A DNA stretch of 64,000 bases. It comes from a bacterium. Its GTDB lineage: Bacteria; Verrucomicrobiota; Verrucomicrobiia; Limisphaerales; RI-55. The stretch is from positions 62,001 to 126,000 of the forward strand of contig WGOC01000010.1 in the NCBI GenBank assembly GCA_016124235.1, in the 5' to 3' direction. Shown here piece after piece: positions 8,251 through 16,863 of this stretch. Each line of letters opens with the position of its first letter. Positions within the stretch are counted from its first letter, which is position 1. Below the pieces are notes generated by a model. The model was not told the DNA's origin and did not search any database. It saw only the letters and a list, made by a program, of their open reading frames with translations. The position numbers and the translations under genes were made by a program.

Positions 8251-10332
8251 CTAAGCCAGCTTCGGTTCAGTTTGCACGGGCGCGTGCTCGTGATGGTGAT
8301 GATGGTGCTTTTCGTCGTGACCCGCACCGGCCGCAGGATCCTGCGGTGCCGTCGGAATCGGCGAGTATGGTTCCAATTCTTCGCCGACGCGCACGAGCCG
8401 GAAGCTGTTGAACACGACCATCAAACCACCCGACACGTGGAATATCGCCGCCACGATGGGGTTAATGAATTTCATTGCGGCGAGCACCAATCCGCCGACG
8501 ACAAATAACATGCCCAAAAGGAAATTCTGATTGATCACCGTCCGGGTCTGTCGCGAAAGGCGGACCAAAAACGGGAGCCGCCGGAGGTCATTGTTCATCA
8601 ACGCGATTGTGGCCGAATGAATCGCCACTTCGCTGCCGGCCGCACCCATGGCGATTCCCAGATCGCCGGCCGCCAACGCCGGAGCGTCGTTGACACCATC
8701 GCCGACAACCGCCACGCGATAGCCCTTGGCCTTGACCTGCTTCACAAATTCAACCTTGTCCTGCGGCAGGCAATCACCGGTCGCTTCCTCACAACCGATT
8801 TCCGCGGCAACGCGATTGGCCACCGGTTGGCGATCGCCGGACACCATCGCCACGCGACGAACGGCAGCCTCCTTCAGATCGGTCAAGGCCTCCCGCGCTT
8901 CGGCGCGCACCTCGTCCTGCAAGCCGACCCAGCCGATGCATTTCCCGTCGCGGGCGACGTAGATCAAGCTGTAGCCCTCGGTCTCCTTCAAATCGACCGA
9001 GCTGGCGAAATCTTCCGTAACTCCGCATTCCTTCAACCAGTTCGCACGGCCGACAATCACCGGCCGGCCATCGACATTCGCGCGCACTCCCTTGCCGGCC
9101 GTCTCATCAAAATTCTCCGGTTCGATCAGCGGAACACTTGCTTCGTTAGCGAGCCGCGCGAGCGCTTTTGCCGTCGGATGGTTGGAATATTTTTCCGCCG
9201 AAGCCGCGACGTGCAATAAATCGGCTGGCTCGATGTCACCCAGCGGATTCAGCCGGCTGACCACCAGTTTGCCGTACGTCAGCGTGCCGGTCTTGTCGAA
9301 GATGAACGCGTTAATGCGTGCGGCGAGTTCGATGTCCGCGACATTTTTGATCAAAACGCCCAGACGGGCGGCGGCCGAGAGTGCGGCCACCATGGCGGTC
9401 GGCGTCGCGAGAATAAACGCACACGGACAAGCGACGATGAACACGGCAATCACGCGGCTCATGTCACCCGTGAACGCCCAGACCAACGAACCGATGATCA
9501 GGACCAACGGCGTGTAGTAGCCCATGTATTGATCAACGATGCGCATGATCGGCAGGCGGGTCTTTTCCGCGGCTAGAATCAACTCGTGAACCTTGCCGAT
9601 CGTGGTGTCTTCGCCCGCCCGCGTGACCTTGATTTCCAACACACCGTTTAGATTGATGGTGCCGGCAAATACCTCGTCGCCTTCCTTTTTGTCGACCGGC
9701 AACGATTCACCGGTGATGTTCGCCTGGTTCAACGAACCGGCTCCCTTGATGATCACCCCGTCAGCGGCCACGTTGTCGCCGGGGCGCACGCGGATGACAT
9801 CGTTCACCGACAATTCCTGCACCGCCACTTCCTCTTCGGCAGCATTGGCGACGCGCCGCGCCTTGGTCGGCGTCAATTTAATCAGAGCCTCAATCGAATG
9901 CCGGGCACCTTCCGCCGTCCGCGTTTCGATGATTTCGCCGAGCAACATGAAGAACGCAACCAGGCCGGCTTCCTTGTAATTACCGGAGGAGAACGACGCC
10001 AGCAACGCGAGCGCAACCAACTCGTTTGTGTTCAGCCGCCCCATGCGCAAGTCCTTGACCGCCGTCCAGACAATCGGATAGCCGAGCAGAAAGGCCCCGA
10101 CCATTGCGCTGAAATCGGCGACGGCTTTTGCACCCAAAAACCATTCGACCACAAACCCGTTCACGACGAGCAGCAGGCCGATGATTGTCTGGGTCAGCCG
10201 GATTTGGGTGTGCGAATGATCGTGACCGCAATCGGCGCAGGATTCCCCGGGACCATGGTGGTGATGGTGCCCGGCGTGATCATGGTCATGCTCATGCGAA
10301 TGATCGTGATCGGTCAAAAAGGCGGCTTTCAT
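8251..10332 (-). CDS. Heavy-metal-translocating P1B-type ATPase with His-rich ends
   Basis: A 693-residue metal efflux pump of the inner membrane. Seen: actuator motif ITGESLPVDK (about residue 205), transmembrane metal site ACPCAFILATP (about 302), phosphorylation site FDKTGTLTYG (about 345), the soft-metal SNHPTAKAL motif, and the hinge GDGVNDAPAL. The N-terminus has no CxxC HMA domain; instead residues 8-41 are packed with His/Asp and one CADC. The C-terminus holds another His run (KHHHHHHEH). This suggests Zn, Cd, Co or Ni rather than Cu(I), but the substrate is inferred. It follows the HflK/HflC-like genes closely (24 nt) on the same strand and may be co-transcribed with them. Confidence 0.93.
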   Translation of the reverse strand: MKAAFLTDHDHSHEHDHDHAGHHHHHGPGESCADCGHDHSHTQIRLTQTIIGLLLVVNGFVVEWFLGAKAVADFSAMVGAFLLGYPIVWTAVKDLRMGRLNTNELVALALLASFSSGNYKEAGLVAFFMLLGEIIETRTAEGARHSIEALIKLTPTKARRVANAAEEEVAVQELSVNDVIRVRPGDNVAADGVIIKGAGSLNQANITGESLPVDKKEGDEVFAGTINLNGVLEIKVTRAGEDTTIGKVHELILAAEKTRLPIMRIVDQYMGYYTPLVLIIGSLVWAFTGDMSRVIAVFIVACPCAFILATPTAMVAALSAAARLGVLIKNVADIELAARINAFIFDKTGTLTYGKLVVSRLNPLGDIEPADLLHVAASAEKYSNHPTAKALARLANEASVPLIEPENFDETAGKGVRANVDGRPVIVGRANWLKECGVTEDFASSVDLKETEGYSLIYVARDGKCIGWVGLQDEVRAEAREALTDLKEAAVRRVAMVSGDRQPVANRVAAEIGCEEATGDCLPQDKVEFVKQVKAKGYRVAVVGDGVNDAPALAAGDLGIAMGAAGSEVAIHSATIALMNNDLRRLPFLVRLSRQTRTVINQNFLLGMLFVVGGLVLAAMKFINPIVAAIFHVSGGLMVVFNSFRLVRVGEELEPYSPIPTAPQDPAAGAGHDEKHHHHHHEHAPVQTEPKLA

Positions 10333-10356
10333 GGCGTTGGTAACTTCTTGGCGACA

Positions 10357-11442
10357 TCAAGGATTGGCCGACTCCGACTTCTCCGGTTCCCGGCTGAGCA
10401 GCAACCGCATCTCGTGCCGGTTGTCCTTGCCGGGTTGGATCTGAACAATCTTGGTGTTCACATTGGTCATTATGCGGCCCAAATACTCCGCCTGCAAACG
10501 GTTGATCACGAGCGGCGGGTTTTCCCGGTAGTATTTGAGCTGATCTTGAAAATAACGGGCGTCAGCGGCCACGGAATTGGTCAGGCGACTGGCATCAGCG
10601 TGGGCACTGTCGATGATTCCCTGGGCTTCGCCGGCAGCGAGTGCCACGACACGGTTTGCCTCGCCATCCGCGTCGTTGATCGTCTTGCTGCGAATCGCCT
10701 CGGCGCCCAGCACCGCATCAAATGCATCCTTCACCTGGCGCGGCGGGATGGAATTGATTTCGAGATTTTCAATCACCACCGGGATGTTTTCGGCGACAAG
10801 CAACCGATCAATTTCGCGCCGCACCTCATCCTTGAACGCCGTGACTTCCTTGCGCACGGCATCGTCGACCTTGAATCGCGCCGTCGCAAAATTGAGGGAA
10901 TTGTTTACCACGTTTTTCACCTGGTTGGAGGCGTTGCTGAAATCAAACGCGTAGCCCACTGCATCCGTGATGCGATAACGCAACGTCACCCGCGAATGCA
11001 TGATATTGCCGTCGCCGGTCAGCAGGAATCCATCAACTGACGGATCCAGCGTCGCCCGCATTGGCGGCTCAATTCCGGCCGCCGCCTGTTCCTTGGTTTG
11101 ACCGTACCAGCCGATACTGGAAGTCACTTCCTGCACCTGGCCGATGGGGATCTTCACAATTTCATTGATCGGATATGGCCAGGCCCAGTGCCAGCCCGAA
11201 CTCAGCAACGCGGCGTCACCCGTGCCGACGGGTTTGCCAAACTGCAATTTGATGGCGCGCTCATACGAACCCACTTCGCGCACGCCGGACCCCAGGAACA
11301 CGAGGACCAGCAGGATCATGATGACCTTGACCAGTTTGAAGCTGCTCGCCAACGCCTCGGACAACGCCTGCGTCCCGGCGTCTTCGAGCGGCCGGTTATC
11401 TTCCGGTTCCGGCGCGTGCTTGTGATCGTGCGGATCGCTCAT
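10357..11442 (-). CDS. hflK: HflK-like SPFH (band 7) membrane protein
   Basis: A 361-residue SPFH protein. HflK with HflC forms a large membrane cage around the FtsH protease in well-studied bacteria and limits its activity. Seen: a His/Asp-rich cytoplasmic head (residues 1-20), one TM near residues 37-55 (IMILLVLVFLGSGV), the post-membrane YERAIKLQFGKP start of the SPFH domain, the INSIPPRQVKDAFDAV motif and a long Ala/Glu coiled-coil helix. It is spaced 6 nt from the HflC-like gene upstream. Assignment as HflK rather than HflC rests on the Pro-rich PPRQVKDAF motif and position. Confidence 0.85.
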   Translation of the reverse strand: MSDPHDHKHAPEPEDNRPLEDAGTQALSEALASSFKLVKVIMILLVLVFLGSGVREVGSYERAIKLQFGKPVGTGDAALLSSGWHWAWPYPINEIVKIPIGQVQEVTSSIGWYGQTKEQAAAGIEPPMRATLDPSVDGFLLTGDGNIMHSRVTLRYRITDAVGYAFDFSNASNQVKNVVNNSLNFATARFKVDDAVRKEVTAFKDEVRREIDRLLVAENIPVVIENLEINSIPPRQVKDAFDAVLGAEAIRSKTINDADGEANRVVALAAGEAQGIIDSAHADASRLTNSVAADARYFQDQLKYYRENPPLVINRLQAEYLGRIMTNVNTKIVQIQPGKDNRHEMRLLLSREPEKSESANP

Positions 11443-11448
11443 GACAGG

Positions 11449-12354
11449 CTATTTCTTTTCCGACGCGTCAGGTTTCTGTGGCAACAGCACGTCAAACGGC
11501 GGCGTGCGCGTGTCCAGGATTAATGTCGAACGATTACCCAATGCCTTTTCGGCGGCATCCAGCTTGAGCAGGAACTTCGCAAAGTCAGGCTCCTGGTTGA
11601 ACACTTCGTAGGACGCGGCGGCGGCGGCATCAGCCTGACCACGGATGCGTTTCGCCTCAGCTTCGGCTCCGGCAATTTGTTCGTCGCGAATACGATTGGC
11701 GGCCGTCACGACCTTGTTCGATTCCGAAACGCCTTCGCTCGTGTAGAGGGCGACCAATCGCTGACGTTCGGCCGACATCCGATCAAAGACCTTTTGCGTG
11801 ATGTTGGACGGGAGATTCATTCGTTTGATGCCCAGAAAATGAATCTTAATGCCGTAGGTGTTCAGCGCCTGTGGACCGACGATGTCCAAAATTTCCTTTT
11901 CGATCTGGGCGAACTTCAACTTTTTTTCGTCCGTGTTGATGAAGTCCGAGAAGGGGTGATGACCCACCTGTTCCATTTTGGCACTGCGAACGATACTCAG
12001 AAGATTGCGTTCCGCTTCTGAGATGGAGCCTTCCTTTACGCGATTGCGAAATGTCGCCGGCTCTTCCACGCTCCAGCCAAGGTAAACCTGCAGCAGGAGG
12101 TTTCGACCGTCCTGCGTAAGCGTTTCGTCGAGGACGTCCTCGAAATTCTGCACGCGCTTGTCGAACGTTTGAACCCGTTCGATCGGCCAGGGCAACTTGA
12201 AGCGCACGCCCGGTTCCTTGATCTCTTCGACCACCTTGCCGAACCGCGTCTTGACCGCCACCTCGGTGACGCGCACCTGATACAGGAACAGCATCACGCC
12301 AAATATGACAATCAGGAGGAACCCGATGATCATGCCCAATTTGTTCTTCTTCAT
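11449..12354 (-). CDS. hflC: HflC-like SPFH membrane protein
   Basis: A 301-residue SPFH protein with an N-terminal TM (residues 7-27, LGMIIGFLLIVIFGVMLFLY) followed by TRFGKVVEEIKEPGVRFKLPWP, the usual start of HflC. The segment FLGIKRMNLPSNITQKVFDRM matches the HflC pattern, as does ERQRLVALYTSEGVSESNKV and the AEAEAKRIRGQADAAAA helix. It lies between the HflK-like gene (6 nt downstream) and a much larger SPFH gene (29 nt upstream). It probably works in a hetero-oligomer with one or both of them, but which pair forms the FtsH cage cannot be told from sequence. Confidence 0.86.
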   Translation of the reverse strand: MKKNKLGMIIGFLLIVIFGVMLFLYQVRVTEVAVKTRFGKVVEEIKEPGVRFKLPWPIERVQTFDKRVQNFEDVLDETLTQDGRNLLLQVYLGWSVEEPATFRNRVKEGSISEAERNLLSIVRSAKMEQVGHHPFSDFINTDEKKLKFAQIEKEILDIVGPQALNTYGIKIHFLGIKRMNLPSNITQKVFDRMSAERQRLVALYTSEGVSESNKVVTAANRIRDEQIAGAEAEAKRIRGQADAAAAASYEVFNQEPDFAKFLLKLDAAEKALGNRSTLILDTRTPPFDVLLPQKPDASEKK

Positions 12355-12383
12355 AAGCCGTAAATCAGTTGGTGTCCGCCCGT

Positions 12384-14264
12384 TTATCGCTTGCTGTTCA
12401 GCATGATGTCCTGGATGTCGCGCCGGACCTTGTCCTCCAGATCATACTGAATGACCTGGTCGGAATTCGTAATGGCCATCAAATAGATGCGGGCGTTCGT
12501 CGCCGAGCGGGAAAACATATCGAGGTAGGCTCGTTCGTCGTAAATATCGGGGGCCTTTCGATAAGCGAGCAATTGTTGCTCGAATTGATCCGCCTGACCC
12601 GCGGCCGAGTTGGTCGTGCGCGCTTCGTACGCGTATGCCTGGGTGACGAGATTCGATGCATCCGCGGTGGCCATCGTGAGCGTAAACGCACGCTTTGCCT
12701 CACCGTCCAAGATCTTGGTTTCCTTGACCTGCAACGCCCCCACAACGTCCTGAAATGCTTTGGCGACTTCACGCGGTGGATGGGTGTCCTGCAGGCCGAC
12801 GAAGAGAATGTTGACTCCCAGGTCAATCTCAGGCGAATCAGCGGCGGCTTGCATGCGCGATTTCAATTCGGCAATCGCCCGCGCTCGCCCTTCACCCATG
12901 ATCTCAAGCAGGTCGACATTTACGAGGTAACGAACGACCTCATGATAGGCGATGTCCCTCAGAAGCTTGTCCGGGTCGCTGTGATTGTAGGCCCATTTTT
13001 TCAGGTCCTTGATCTCGTACTGCACCGGAATGCTCACGGTCAGCAAATTGACCGGGACCGCCGCTTCCTCGTTGGTGGACTGGTTTCCACTGAGCTCGCG
13101 GCTCGCCACGAGCATGTTGTATTCTTCCTTGTTGTGGCTGACGGACCATTGCACAACTTCGGTCGTATATTCGTCCGTCGGCAAAGGATCATTCGGCACG
13201 ACACCGACCACGAAATCCTGCACCTGACTCGTGCGATACTTGTAAATTTCGGAAAGCGGCCACGGCAGTTTGAAATGCGCACCCGGCCCGAGCACGTTGC
13301 CCACGGACTTGCCAAAGACTTCCCGGAGGCCTTGCTCACCCGGATCGATGAAGACCACCGTCGTGGACAACCACAGCAAGCCCGCCTGCAGCAAAATAAT
13401 CCACGTGATTGACCGCTGCAGAAATTGGTAGAACCACGTATCGGAGACCTTGAAACCAAATTGATAATCGAGCGCGTGTGCGGCGGTGGTAAACAAGCTG
13501 TCCGGCCGGCTCAGCAAACCGACAATGCGGCTTTCGTAAAGCGCGTGCTGCGAGCCCTTGCCCCGAACACGTGGACGGTAAATTTCAAAGACCAGCGTGA
13601 GCGCCATTTCCACGGTGATCAGCCCGAGAACAACGACGAGCAAACGCGCGAGATAGAAGTCGAGGCTCTTGAACTTGCCGATCTCAACACCAAAAATCGC
13701 AGCGGCCACTGCGCCGCAAATATACGCGTTGAGCAAAACATGTCCGGCCGCCGGCCGCAAAAGTCCGTGGTTGCCGTGTTGTGCGAGCCGCGAGGCGTAC
13801 AGGCCAAATATGGTCAGCGCCAGAAACACGGCGGCATACAACCCCATCCCGACCAGCGATTGCTCCAGAACCTTCGGTGCGCTGCCGATGGACGTCCATT
13901 GCTTCCAGACGATCACGCCCTGACCGATCACCAGCAGCAAAGCGAAGATCGGCACAAACCATTTTTCAAACTGCTGCCGGGATTGCCGGGCCGGGAAACT
14001 GCCGGCGTCGTCCGCGCTAAACAGACTTGAAGCGCCTTTCGTGCGGGTCAGTTCGTCAAACTCCAGCTTTTCCAGCTTCTCGCGATCGTGGAGGCGTTGC
14101 TGAAACCAGCTGACCAGGGAAATAACGAACGCAACCAGGAAATACCAACGGGCCGTCTGCGCCGCGAGCGAACCGGTGTGCCCGGCGGCCCAGAAGCAGG
14201 CGAGCCCACCGGCAAGCAACACCACCAAATTCAACACCAACGTGCGTTGTACGTGTCGTTCCAT
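12384..14264 (-). CDS. Large polytopic SPFH protein (HflK-related) with about seven TM segments
   Basis: A 626-residue protein whose C-terminal half is an SPFH domain (about residues 305-560: FIDPGEQGLREVFGKSVG, LPWPLSEIYKYRTSQV, THPPREVAKAFQDVVGAL). Canonical HflK has one TM; this one has hydrophobic stretches near residues 8-28, 38-56, 103-121, 140-160, 176-196, 206-230 and 286-303 before the SPFH domain. The PPREVAKAF motif ties it to HflK. It heads the three-gene SPFH series and follows an ABC-2 permease gene by 5 nt. The polytopic N-terminus may anchor an oversized cage or a different client than FtsH; that is inference. Confidence 0.82.
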   Translation of the reverse strand: MERHVQRTLVLNLVVLLAGGLACFWAAGHTGSLAAQTARWYFLVAFVISLVSWFQQRLHDREKLEKLEFDELTRTKGASSLFSADDAGSFPARQSRQQFEKWFVPIFALLLVIGQGVIVWKQWTSIGSAPKVLEQSLVGMGLYAAVFLALTIFGLYASRLAQHGNHGLLRPAAGHVLLNAYICGAVAAAIFGVEIGKFKSLDFYLARLLVVVLGLITVEMALTLVFEIYRPRVRGKGSQHALYESRIVGLLSRPDSLFTTAAHALDYQFGFKVSDTWFYQFLQRSITWIILLQAGLLWLSTTVVFIDPGEQGLREVFGKSVGNVLGPGAHFKLPWPLSEIYKYRTSQVQDFVVGVVPNDPLPTDEYTTEVVQWSVSHNKEEYNMLVASRELSGNQSTNEEAAVPVNLLTVSIPVQYEIKDLKKWAYNHSDPDKLLRDIAYHEVVRYLVNVDLLEIMGEGRARAIAELKSRMQAAADSPEIDLGVNILFVGLQDTHPPREVAKAFQDVVGALQVKETKILDGEAKRAFTLTMATADASNLVTQAYAYEARTTNSAAGQADQFEQQLLAYRKAPDIYDERAYLDMFSRSATNARIYLMAITNSDQVIQYDLEDKVRRDIQDIMLNSKR

Positions 14265-14269
14265 GAAAT

Positions 14270-15259
14270 TCAGGTCAGTTCACGATCTTCAAACAACCAA
14301 AGAGCCGCAGACAATGCCGCGCCGGCGTAGCAAAGCATGTAGACAAACGCCGTCCCGACATACTGAATGGGCACACCGGGTCGGTCTTTTTCCAGGGCAT
14401 CGGCGAGCCAGAATTGCTGCCAGTTCGGCACCAGATTGTAAAACACTTTGGCGATCAACGACCCCTGGCTGGCGGGCCGGCCCAGCAGGTAGTCCGACAT
14501 CAACCCCACCAGAAATACGCCGGAACAAATCGCGAGCGTGGGAATGATATCAAGCCGCGTGGAACACGCCAGCGCGAGTGACGCAAGCACCCAGATGGCG
14601 AACAAAAGCAACAGCACGGCGCCAATCATTCGCCAATCGACTCCGTCGGCAAACGGTGTGACGCGGTCCGCGGCCAGGCCACCTTCGCGACCCAAGGGTC
14701 GGTTGTAACTGCAGATCAAAAAGAAGGACGCGGTCAAAACCGCCACCATCGAAAAAACGGCGTCGGAAACAAAGGTGCGCCGCAAAAAATAGTTGGAGAA
14801 GCCACCCATTCCGTAGGCCAGGGCAATCGCGCCATAGAACGTGAAAATCGCCTTCAGGTCCGCGTCGCCGTACGCATCGAACGCATTGCGGCTCGCGAGG
14901 AGGCACGCGATCAAATTGATGTAGGTCATCACCCCGAGCGCGGCGGCCAGACCCACATATTTTGCCAGCAGAAACTGGGTGCGGCTGACCGGTTTGGCCA
15001 TCACCGCGAGTGCCGTGCCTGTCCGAATTTCCCGGGCGACGGACGCCGACGACGTCAACACCGCGCCCAGCAGACCCGCCAGAAATGTCACCGCCAGCGC
15101 CATGTCTTTAACCATTCGCGGATCATCGCCAAAGCCGAAGTAGGAAACGCCGGAAAGAAAAACAATGAACACCGAAGAGGCGGACATCAACAGGAGGAAC
15201 ACAGGTTGCCGGATCAATTCCATGAAGGCGTTGATCGCAATGGTTATGAACTGTCGCAT
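14270..15259 (-). CDS. ABC-2-type permease without an adjacent ATPase
   Basis: A 329-residue integral membrane protein with about six hydrophobic segments. Seen: an N-terminal amphipathic lead (FITIAINAFMELIRQPVF), the ABC-2 pattern SVAREIRTGTALAVMAKPVSR near residues 72-92, and FLLAKYVGLAAALGVMTYINL. It resembles permeases of the ABC2 family with one membrane unit. No ATPase gene is next to it; the nearest on this strand begins at 7523, and upstream there is a 457-nt gap and a divergent gene. It is the first gene of the block through the SPFH genes (5-nt spacing), so the promoter for that block should lie at about 15260-15400. Confidence 0.82.
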   Translation of the reverse strand: MRQFITIAINAFMELIRQPVFLLLMSASSVFIVFLSGVSYFGFGDDPRMVKDMALAVTFLAGLLGAVLTSSASVAREIRTGTALAVMAKPVSRTQFLLAKYVGLAAALGVMTYINLIACLLASRNAFDAYGDADLKAIFTFYGAIALAYGMGGFSNYFLRRTFVSDAVFSMVAVLTASFFLICSYNRPLGREGGLAADRVTPFADGVDWRMIGAVLLLLFAIWVLASLALACSTRLDIIPTLAICSGVFLVGLMSDYLLGRPASQGSLIAKVFYNLVPNWQQFWLADALEKDRPGVPIQYVGTAFVYMLCYAGAALSAALWLFEDRELT

Positions 15260-15716
15260 GCCGTTAAAAAATCAGGCGCCCGAGCTTAGGAACCCGCAAC
15301 TTCTTTGCAAGGGGTTAATCCCAGCCGAAAAATCCAGCCTACCCGTGGGAGCGCGCCCGTAAATACAGGCAAACGGTCCGCTTTGCAAAGTGTGCGTTTG
15401 ACTGCACAGGAAGACCTGAGAGTACGGGATCAGGGACATAAGGTCTCATTAGCACGCACAATGCCGGGCCAATTCTCAAGCATTTCCGTCGTTTACCGCC
15501 GGGTTTGGCGATTTGTGCAAACGCCTCATGCGTGAATCCCACGCACAAAGTGCCGACAGCGCGCGATTGGCGATCGATCAATACTCGTCGAACTTTTTAG
15601 GACGATGTCCGCGCATCCCTCCCCGGGAAAGCAATGCGAATCGGGAATTGGAATGTCTGAATCGACATTTTTCCTCGTTGCTCGAACTGACGAACCATCA
15701 TTATAAACGCGGCCTC
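15260..15716. other. Divergent intergenic region, no gene supported
   Basis: This 457-nt stretch separates the minus-strand block from the NIPSNAP gene and should hold promoters for both directions. Short ORFs on both strands have no recognisable motif and Arg-rich composition typical of antisense or noise. I found no convincing hairpin with a T-run, no tRNA and no GG-N10-GC sigma-54 site. Confidence 0.5.
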
Positions 15717-16505
15717 ATGAAACCCCTTAACGTGCTTCGTTCCGTGTTTCTGGTCGCTTGCGCCGCACTTTTTATTGGCGCGCAAAGCAATGCCATCAGC
15801 GCGGATTCACCGCAGTATTTTGAACTTCGCGTCTACACGACCAAATCGGCGGACCAGCAAAAGTTGATCAACGACTATTGGCAGGACGCGGCGGTTCCCG
15901 CTTACAATCGCATGGGCATTTCACCCATTGGCGTCTTCACCGAGCTCGAGGACTCACCGACCAATCACATCTACGTGCTCATTCCTTATGATTCGCCGGA
16001 CGCCTATGCCGCCGTCCCAGAAAAGCTGGCAACCGACGCGGATTATCAAAAGGCCGCGAGCGACTATTTGAACACCCCGAAATCCGCACCGGCCTACGTG
16101 CGTTTTGAAAGTTCCCTCCTCGTCGCGTTCGACGGCATGAAACACTTGGCGGTCCCGCCCTCGACCGCGGAGAAGAAGCCCTGGGTGTTTGAGTTGCGCA
16201 TGTACCAGAGCCACAGCGAAAGCAAGGGCAACAACAAGGTGAAGATGTTCAATTCAGGCGAAATACCGTTGATGCAAAAGGTGGACCTTTCGCCGGTGTT
16301 TTTCGGCCAAATGCTGGTCGGTGCCGAAATGCCGAACCTCGTTTACATGGTTTCCAGCGAAAACAAGGAAGCCCATGCCGTCCACTGGAAGGCGTTTTTT
16401 GACGATCCCATCTGGAAGAAACTCATCGCTGACCCGCAATACAAAGATAACGTTTCCAGAGTCATCAACACGTTCCTCAAACGAACCTCCGCATCGCAAA
16501 TCTGA
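15717..16505 (+). CDS. Secreted NIPSNAP-family protein with two NIPSNAP domains
   Basis: A 262-residue protein. The start is set at the ATG at 15717 because it begins a clear signal peptide (MKPLNVLRSVFLVACAALF, cleavage likely after AISA near residue 29); the frame is open further upstream without homology. Two ferredoxin-like NIPSNAP repeats follow: YFELRVYTT (about residue 33) and WVFELRMYQSH (about residue 150), each with the pattern of strand, helix and GVFT/FGQML strand. Such exported proteins are common in Planctomycetes-Verrucomicrobia genomes; their function is not established. It appears monocistronic, with a terminator at 16546-16590. Confidence 0.85.
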   Translation: MKPLNVLRSVFLVACAALFIGAQSNAISADSPQYFELRVYTTKSADQQKLINDYWQDAAVPAYNRMGISPIGVFTELEDSPTNHIYVLIPYDSPDAYAAVPEKLATDADYQKAASDYLNTPKSAPAYVRFESSLLVAFDGMKHLAVPPSTAEKKPWVFELRMYQSHSESKGNNKVKMFNSGEIPLMQKVDLSPVFFGQMLVGAEMPNLVYMVSSENKEAHAVHWKAFFDDPIWKKLIADPQYKDNVSRVINTFLKRTSASQI

Positions 16506-16545
16506 CCAACTGGTCCGTTCACCGGAATTTCAATCGTTTCCCAGC

Positions 16546-16590
16546 AAAGCCGCCCCCCCGGGATGTTCTTCCGTCGGGCGGTTTTCATTT
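16546..16590 (+). terminator. Rho-independent terminator after the NIPSNAP gene
   Basis: CCGCCC at 16550-16555 pairs with GGGCGG at 16576-16581, flanked by AAAG on the left and a TTTTCATTTT run on the right (from 16582). It lies 41 nt after the NIPSNAP stop. Confidence 0.65.
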
Positions 16591-16863
16591 TATCCTCTTC
16601 AAGCCATCATCGGCCGGGAATTGCTTACCTCGGCAAAACTAAAAATCCCGGCGGTCTTTGCAGAACACGCCGGGACTCTCGGTTCCCAATTTGATCAAGT
16701 GCGGAGCGACGACAGCTCCAAACCCAACCCAAAGGAGAATGACCAATCGCATCGCGAACTTATTCGATTGATTTGAAACGACTTAACCGCCGGTAGGAAC
16801 AATTGGTGCTAAATGGACGGAAGCAGTTTCTGCGTGCGTTGTTGAATCTGTTTTTGATCCGAA
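16591..16863. other. Intergenic region upstream of the Sel1-Mrr gene
   Basis: Remainder of a 358-nt gene-free gap. I see no ORF with family features, no strong hairpin and no sigma-54 spacing match. It presumably carries the promoter for the next gene. Confidence 0.4.

Noticed and set aside
15305-15581. Short ORFs on both strands in the 15260-15716 gap
   Set aside because: No motif, signal peptide or coding-like composition; they overlap each other on opposite strands.
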